26,194 nucleotides of DNA from a virus. The stretch lies in IMG/VR virus record IMGVR_UViG_3300000553_000286, positions 1-26,194 of that record; one strand, written 5' to 3'. The position numbers and the translations under genes were made by a program. Below are positions 21,788-26,194 of this stretch, piece by piece; the stretch's first letter is position 1, and every line of letters starts with the position of its first letter. The notes under the pieces are model-generated. The model was given only the letters and a program-made list of their open reading frames with translations. It did not search any database and was not told where the DNA came from.

Positions 21788-23017
21788 TTATTTTAGTTCT
21801 AGTAAATATTTTATACGGATACGATCATTCGAATAAACGATCAATTCATCATTCAAAAAACTGGTATTTTGCGGCAATGCCCAACAAGAGTCATATCCAG
21901 CAGGAAGCTGATTAAAAGTATTCTTAGCATAGTAAGGAGTGCCCATTGCGAATTCACAGACGAATAACCATCCACTATCGCCCGTACTTTGCCCCCACCT
22001 ACCAAAAGTATATCCAAGGCTCTTAGAAGCAGTATTTGACCCATATGTTCCGTTCCCGAAAGCCTTACCAGCAATTGCAACGGTAGAAGGTGGACTAGGT
22101 TGTAATCCGCTCTTTAAAATTGAGAGGATATTTGCCTGTCCTGAACCATGCCACACTTCCTTGATGTTCTTATCGTCATGTCTGAAATTAGCATTATAAT
22201 CCACAATGTCAACCCCATAAATGTTCAAAATCTTCACATTTTGATAATTATGCATTGCCTTATTGGTAGTTTTGAACCAATCTCGAATTTTTTGAAGTTC
22301 CTTAGCATCTTCAACGAGCGCCATTTGTAGATTGAATACTTGTTCAATACTAGAAGTAGTATCAATCTTAGGCTTCAAGGTCAAGTCAACACTATTATCC
22401 AAAGCATCAAGAACATCTGACTCCTTTGCTACTGCATCTAGATCGGGAAAAATGTCTTCATAATGAAGACCCCCCCCTTTAGGTCTAGGAATAATTTTCA
22501 AATAATCATCAATTTTCTGATTAAAATCATCCTTGCCATTGTTCTTGATATTTTTATAAAAGAAATCCAATAGGATTCTAGCTTCTGAAAGACCATCTTT
22601 AGTAACAATTCCTAGAGGAGTTTGAAATACCCCATTATCGAAACTAATGCTTGTGGAATTTGTGATCTTGTGAACATTGCTATCTGCAAGTCTCTTCACT
22701 AAAGATTCTAAGGACTTATCTGATAGATTGATTTGACTAAGGGCAATATCTGCTAATGATGATTTATTGATTACTGTATTAGTAGAACCATCCATTAAGA
22801 CTTTAGCCAATGAATATCCCTTACGAAGTTTTTCATTAATTTTCTTTTGAAATAGTCGTTCTCCCCCCAACCCATAGTTATGATGTTGAGGATTAGTGGC
22901 ACCAACCACTCCAAATTCCGCCACTACTAATCCACTGTCATGTAATTCTGCTTGCCAGTATTTATAGGAGTTGGCCTTTAGGTCTGAAAATACTAATTTT
23001 ACTTTTTCCTTCACCAT
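21788..23017 (-). CDS. Poly(ADP-ribose) polymerase-like protein (WGR + PARP catalytic domain), 409 aa
   Basis: It transfers ADP-ribose from NAD+ to targets and releases nicotinamide. Residues about 5-75 form a WGR-type domain (YKYWQAELHDSGLVVAEFG, GGERLFQKKINEKLRKGY). A helical region at 85-250 corresponds in position to the PARP regulatory domain. The catalytic domain has the full H-Y-E triad: His290 in EVWHGSGQANILSILKSGL, Tyr325 in AFGNGTYGSNTASKSLGYT, and Glu391 in LNDELIVYSNDRIRIKYLL. Human PARP1 has the same order (His862, Tyr896, Glu988), and Glu points to polymerase rather than mono-transferase activity. It heads a unit with a leaderless start. Confidence 0.93.
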   Translation of the reverse strand: MVKEKVKLVFSDLKANSYKYWQAELHDSGLVVAEFGVVGATNPQHHNYGLGGERLFQKKINEKLRKGYSLAKVLMDGSTNTVINKSSLADIALSQINLSDKSLESLVKRLADSNVHKITNSTSISFDNGVFQTPLGIVTKDGLSEARILLDFFYKNIKNNGKDDFNQKIDDYLKIIPRPKGGGLHYEDIFPDLDAVAKESDVLDALDNSVDLTLKPKIDTTSSIEQVFNLQMALVEDAKELQKIRDWFKTTNKAMHNYQNVKILNIYGVDIVDYNANFRHDDKNIKEVWHGSGQANILSILKSGLQPSPPSTVAIAGKAFGNGTYGSNTASKSLGYTFGRWGQSTGDSGWLFVCEFAMGTPYYAKNTFNQLPAGYDSCWALPQNTSFLNDELIVYSNDRIRIKYLLELK

Positions 23018-23023
23018 ACGAGT

Positions 23024-23045
23024 ATTATAAATTGGTTTTAATTAT
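23024..23045 (-). promoter_or_regulatory. Conserved phage promoter element (copy 11)
   Basis: Minus strand ATAATTAAAACC-AATT-TATAAT, then six bases and the PARP ATG at 23017. It overlaps the RNA ligase stop codon. Confidence 0.8.
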
Positions 23046-24138
23046 CATCAAGTTCGATTAAATTTTCTAATATCTTCCGAAGTAGTTTATCATCCACTTC
23101 CTTATCATCAAGAAGAATAAATGCCAGTGGTTTAACCCAAGGATTAGCAAAACAGAATCTTTCAGAAAAATCTACAATGGCTAGTGCTTGGTCTCTTCGA
23201 GTTTCGAGTTTTTTCCAATTATGTACATGAGTACGCATTAGCACCATAGCGGAACAATATCCTTGATATGCCCTACAGATATCTTCTATGTGATCTTTAC
23301 ATATTTCTGCGATTTCATGATCCATCGTTTTCTCAAGGTAATTATAAAAATCCTTGGGGTCGGAATATCTAGGAGATTGTAAATATATATCTAATACATT
23401 TCCAATAGTTTTCATACCAGAGAACATGGAATGTAGGACACGATACCATTCACTCTTAATCTTACGTAACTTTTGCCCATCATCGGAATATATAACCACC
23501 CCTTCTTTACCTTCCCATAATTCAACATCTTTAATAAGATCTGAAATAGATTCGTAATGATATTTTGTAGGTCTTGGTAATCCCCAAGCTATAGCTCTTT
23601 CATCTAATTCATCCTGCGAGCATAGAATCCCAGTTTCATTATTAATAACTCCTACCAATGTTAATGTGGGTTCTTTAACATCATGAATTACTATGAAATT
23701 GGTGGGGGTCTCCCACTCGGTCAGTATGCTATACTGAGGATTCCACTTGATTGCCACTTGTAATAATGGATATTTTGATTTTAAAAATTCCAATTCATGA
23801 CCATTGGCCATTCCCTCCAAATTAAAGGTTGCTCTGGTACGATGTATAATCTCTTCATTATGGATTCCCCAACAAATCAAACTACCGTCCTTCTTTTCAA
23901 TAGCAGTAAAAGGACCATCTGGAAACTTATTTAAGTCTGGTTGCTCCGAGAAATTGAAAAATTTGGAGAATCCACGATTAATGACCTTATGATCAGACTT
24001 ACGAATAATCATAGATCGAAATTGTAATGTATCCTCAGTCCATTTACATTTGATATCATTCGGTCCTATTAGGATGCATTCATCTCCACCTATAATTCCT
24101 TCTTTAAATGTGAACTGTTCTGTGTCAGGTAACTTCAT
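23038..24138 (-). CDS. RNA ligase, T4 Rnl1-like, 366 aa
   Basis: It joins RNA 5'-phosphate and 3'-hydroxyl ends through an adenylated lysine. Visible motifs are NRGFSKFFNF before the active site, motif I AIEKKDGSLICW (KxDG with Lys82), motif III ILTEWETP (Glu141), motif IV GKEGVVIY, and motif V KLRKIKSEWY (Lys226 and Lys228). The C-terminal helical domain is like that of Rnl1 relatives. In T4 this enzyme repairs tRNAs cut by host anticodon nucleases; here it may serve phage or host tRNAs. It is the only gene of its unit, ATG six bases after a TACAAT box. Its upstream neighbour is a gene broken by IS607. Confidence 0.88.
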   Translation of the reverse strand: MKLPDTEQFTFKEGIIGGDECILIGPNDIKCKWTEDTLQFRSMIIRKSDHKVINRGFSKFFNFSEQPDLNKFPDGPFTAIEKKDGSLICWGIHNEEIIHRTRATFNLEGMANGHELEFLKSKYPLLQVAIKWNPQYSILTEWETPTNFIVIHDVKEPTLTLVGVINNETGILCSQDELDERAIAWGLPRPTKYHYESISDLIKDVELWEGKEGVVIYSDDGQKLRKIKSEWYRVLHSMFSGMKTIGNVLDIYLQSPRYSDPKDFYNYLEKTMDHEIAEICKDHIEDICRAYQGYCSAMVLMRTHVHNWKKLETRRDQALAIVDFSERFCFANPWVKPLAFILLDDKEVDDKLLRKILENLIELDDN

Positions 24139-24142
24139 AAGG

Positions 24143-24247
24143 TCATTGTAGATTGGTTTTAATTTCTATAAGTTCTGGCCACCATAATCTAGGAGTGCTG
24201 CCGCTTTTACCCGTCGATCCAATCGTTAAATGTAATCCTTGATAACC
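24143..24247 (-). pseudogene. 3' fragment of the phage gene interrupted by IS607
   Basis: After the element the minus strand reads GYQGLHLTIGSTGKSGSTPR then LWWPELIEIKTNLQ and stops at 24143-24145, inside the RNA ligase promoter, just as other genes here end in the next promoter. Joined at GG to the fragment at 26159-26194 it gives a continuous frame through the junction. The gene function is unknown. Confidence 0.75.
24145..24166 (-). promoter_or_regulatory. Conserved phage promoter element (copy 12)
   Basis: Minus strand GAAATTAAAACC-AATC-TACAAT, then six bases and the RNA ligase ATG at 24138. It also encodes the last codons of the interrupted gene. Confidence 0.75.
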
Positions 24248-24400
24248 GTTCTTTTAAACTTACAAAAATCTAAAGTCATTTCTTTAAGATATAAACTCTA
24301 GGTTTTAAGTTAAATTCTTCTTTCAGCGATGGGCTATGTTTTAGGCTTGCGCCTTCAACTGAACTCCCATCTCCAGAAGCGTCAATTCCCGAAGAACTTT
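24228..24400 (-). ncRNA. Putative omega RNA (reRNA) of TnpB, overlapping the tnpB 3' end
   Basis: By analogy with TnpB systems, the guide RNA is encoded at the tnpB 3' end and runs past the element's right end, so its guide is the flanking target sequence. Here the scaffold would lie in about 24248-24400 and the guide in about 24228-24246, starting TTATCAAGGATT. No fold was computed; boundaries are estimates. Confidence 0.35.
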
Positions 24401-25511
24401 CGGTATAAAATTGTTTTAGATTCAAACTCGCGTTTAAATCCCTATCTATTTCCAACCCACAAGAATCACATTTATAAACTCTATCCTTCAAAGTCAAATC
24501 TGCTTTGACGTTCTTGCAACATGAACACTGTTTAGACGAAGGAAAGAAAGTGTCAACAAAGACAACCTTTCTTTTACTCCATTTAGCTTTATATTCAATC
24601 TGGCGACGGAACTCGAATAATCCAACGTCAGCTATTGCTTGTGCTAGTTTGTGATTCTTCATCATATTAGAAACTTTTAAATCCTCTAAAACTATAACTT
24701 GGCTCTCGTTTACAATTTTAGTTGTTACCCTGTGTAATGTGTCTTTTCTAATACATGAAATTCTGTAGTGTAGTTTTACTAACTTCTTTTTTGCTTTTTC
24801 ATAGTTTTTACTCCTCTTAACTTTAAGACTCAACTGCCTTTGTTTGCGTTTTAACTTTCTGAGATTCTTTCTTAATGCCTTCGGATTCTCAAATGTTGTT
24901 CCATCCGAACAAATCGCTAAAGACTTGATACCCAAATCAACTCCCACAACGTCATTTAACGCTGCTACAGGCTCACTATCAGGTTGTTCCACTTGAACCG
25001 ATATAACCCACTTGTCGGCATGTTTAGAGATTGTAACGGACAATATTCTTACATTACTAGGAATATAATCTTTCTCAGTCAATTTAACTTTGCCGATTCT
25101 AGGCAACTGAATATATCCATTTTCTAGAATCTTAATTGCACCAGTCAACTTGAACGACTGTTTATCATTCTTTTTAGACTTAAATTTAGGGAATCCCTTC
25201 TTGCCTTTGACTTTCTTCTTACAACGGGTAAAGAAGTTAGAGAACGCTTTATCACAATCGCGCAATCCTTCTTGAAAACTGCACTTACTAATACCATCAA
25301 CATAAGCCCAAGGCAACGCCTCAGTCCCTTTTAGTTTATTTATTTCCCTATGCAGTTCAATATTATTAGGAATTCGTTCTTTCTTATCGAAGAATTCTTT
25401 TTTTTTCGCTAGAGCGTAGTTGTAGGCAAATCTGGACGCACCACAATTCATTCTCATTTTGGTTATTTGAGAATTGTTCAGATTTAACTCTATTTTATAC
25501 GCTCTTAGCAT
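24276..25511 (-). CDS. tnpB: TnpB, RNA-guided nuclease of IS607 family, 411 aa
   Basis: TnpB is the RuvC-type, RNA-guided endonuclease ancestral to Cas12. All catalytic residues are intact: Asp192 in VGVDLGIKSLAI, Glu276 in VIVLEDLKVSNM, and Asp358 in IDRDLNASLNL. A four-Cys zinc ribbon is present (CSCC at 329-332, CDSC at 348-351). The N-terminus (MLRAYKIELNLNNSQ, then ASRFAYNYALAKKKEFFDKK) is typical. It starts at an ATG overlapping the tnpA stop as TAATG. It probably cuts alleles that lack the element and helps it persist; the guide would match the flanking phage gene. Confidence 0.95.
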   Translation of the reverse strand: MLRAYKIELNLNNSQITKMRMNCGASRFAYNYALAKKKEFFDKKERIPNNIELHREINKLKGTEALPWAYVDGISKCSFQEGLRDCDKAFSNFFTRCKKKVKGKKGFPKFKSKKNDKQSFKLTGAIKILENGYIQLPRIGKVKLTEKDYIPSNVRILSVTISKHADKWVISVQVEQPDSEPVAALNDVVGVDLGIKSLAICSDGTTFENPKALRKNLRKLKRKQRQLSLKVKRSKNYEKAKKKLVKLHYRISCIRKDTLHRVTTKIVNESQVIVLEDLKVSNMMKNHKLAQAIADVGLFEFRRQIEYKAKWSKRKVVFVDTFFPSSKQCSCCKNVKADLTLKDRVYKCDSCGLEIDRDLNASLNLKQFYTESSSGIDASGDGSSVEGASLKHSPSLKEEFNLKPRVYILKK

Positions 25512-26146
25512 TAGGCTTCTACAGGCTCCTTAACCTTCTTTTTGCGATTGGCTGCACTCCTACGACCATAGATTTTAGCTGAGAATGAAGCCATTAAAGA
25601 CAAAATATCCTCTACTAGTTCGTTTTCGTATCCCTTAGATAGAACTTCGTCAGCCCATTCAACTCTAACACCATAAGATTTAAAGTATGAAATGAGGTAA
25701 TTGATACAGAAACGAGAAAGACGGTCTTTATGTTCTATTAGAACAATGTTAATTTCTTTATTCTCCACTAATTCAAACATCTTTTGGAGTTTCTTACGAT
25801 TATCATTCATACCAGAACCAACTTCGTCAAAGACCGCAATGATATTATATCCACGTTTTAGGGCTTCCGTAGTCATCCTGCCAACTTGACGCTCCAAGTC
25901 GCCTTTTTGTTTCTGTTCGTGGGAGCTAACGCGACAATATAAAGCTACCTTGTTAGTGGATTGAATCTTAGGCGGTTCAACGTAAGTTCCAGCTAGTTTT
26001 TCAATATCAATACGTTTGTAACGCCTATGTCCACCTTCGGTATAAGAAGGTTTTAGTTTGCCGTCGCGTTCCCACGCCCTTAGAGTTTCGTCTGTTACTC
26101 CTAGAATTTCGGCTGCATCGCCAATAGTTAAAATCTGTTTAGACAT
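25511..26146 (-). CDS. tnpA: TnpA, IS607-type serine recombinase, 211 aa
   Basis: An N-terminal MerR-like helix-turn-helix (ILTIGDAAEILGVTDETLRA, then GGHRRYK) is followed by a serine-resolvase domain. The catalytic Ser74 lies in LYCRVSSHEQKQKGDLERQ, and VLIEHKDRLSRF is the conserved Arg-containing helix. Small serine recombinases of this kind cut and paste IS607 elements at GG targets. An in-frame ATG at 26185 would add 13 residues (MVSFIPTKRIDRI), but most of that lies outside the element, in the interrupted phage gene, so I chose 26146. Confidence 0.93.
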   Translation of the reverse strand: MSKQILTIGDAAEILGVTDETLRAWERDGKLKPSYTEGGHRRYKRIDIEKLAGTYVEPPKIQSTNKVALYCRVSSHEQKQKGDLERQVGRMTTEALKRGYNIIAVFDEVGSGMNDNRKKLQKMFELVENKEINIVLIEHKDRLSRFCINYLISYFKSYGVRVEWADEVLSKGYENELVEDILSLMASFSAKIYGRRSAANRKKKVKEPVEA

Positions 26147-26158
26147 TATTCTATCAAT

Positions 26159-26194
26159 CCTCTTTGTTGGAATAAACGAAACCATTCGTCGTAA
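26159..26194 (-). pseudogene. 5'-side fragment of the phage gene interrupted by IS607
   Basis: The last 36 bases before the window edge read YDEWFRLFQQRG in the frame that joins GGT at 24247. The rest of the gene lies beyond the window. A frame through the element stops soon after, which is why the fragment is called broken. Confidence 0.65.

Larger units (their letters stand above)
24248..26160 (-). mobile_element. IS607-family insertion sequence, complete (about 1.9 kb)
   Basis: It contains tnpA (serine recombinase with MerR-like HTH) and tnpB overlapping at TAATG, the standard IS607 order. There are no terminal inverted repeats and no target duplication beyond GG, as known for this family. 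Boundaries were set by the GG at both ends: AAAGAGG on the left and GAACGG on the right. Deleting the interval rejoins a protein frame (see fragments at 24143-24247 and 26159-26194). Boundary accuracy is one or two bases because GG is shared. Confidence 0.85.

Noticed and set aside
1464-24166. AAAACC element as a transcription terminator
   Set aside because: It has no hairpin, and its fixed distance to start codons rather than stops (six bases in most copies) fits a promoter better.
24229-24279. 17-codon minus-strand frame (MTLDFCKFKRTVIKDYI) after tnpB
   Set aside because: Too short, overlaps the tnpB end, and crosses the transposon boundary, so it is explained by the insertion.
1-26194. 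CRISPR array
   Set aside because: The only dispersed repeat is the promoter element, which is spaced by whole genes; no regular short repeat-spacer structure is present.

Overview
The window looks like part of a large, AT-rich, double-stranded DNA tailed-phage genome, in a non-structural region. Phage hallmarks are rIIA- and rIIB-like genes, an ATP-dependent DNA ligase, a T4 Rnl1-type RNA ligase, a YopX-family protein, phage tRNA genes, a phage-type radical SAM protein, and many freestanding homing endonucleases. The host cannot be named from sequence. Shine-Dalgarno sequences are essentially absent.

Almost every phage gene is on the minus strand and reads from right to left. The gaps between genes carry a repeated element which, on the minus strand, reads TAATTAAAACC-AGAn-TATAAT-N6-ATG. 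It divides the window into about twelve transcription units: RNA ligase (promoter near 24150); PARP, winged-helix protein, RR-signal protein and thioredoxin (23024); an unknown 313-aa protein (20251); metallophosphoesterase, two small proteins and tRNA genes (19289); rIIA (16358); DNA ligase and YopX (14437); rIIB and two small proteins (12060); PRPP synthetase, a 30-aa membrane peptide, NAMPT and a tRNA-like gene (10315); PspA-like, secreted Ser/Gly-rich and three small proteins (7647); a 40-aa membrane peptide, an NSSSSH protein and a small protein (5092); radical SAM (3327); and small proteins with a DNA methyltransferase (1464). The spacing puts the predicted +1 on the A of the start codon in most units, which predicts leaderless mRNAs.

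Metabolic theme: NAMPT and PRPP synthetase together make NMN from nicotinamide, the first half of NAD+ salvage. A complete WGR-PARP with an intact H-Y-E triad, which consumes NAD+ and releases nicotinamide, is encoded about 11 kb away. Ligases, a phosphoesterase, a thioredoxin and tRNAs complete a nucleic-acid and NAD toolkit.

Selfish DNA is dense. There are two minus-strand GIY-YIG endonucleases and three plus-strand endonucleases (GIY-YIG/NUMOD3, EDxHD-like and LAGLIDADG). A complete IS607-type transposon (tnpA and tnpB) sits at the right edge. Removing it at a GG dinucleotide restores an open reading frame in frame, so it interrupted a phage gene. One small gene (5110-5393) is frameshifted by an apparent 8-bp tandem duplication. 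Two tRNA-like genes have unusual architecture.
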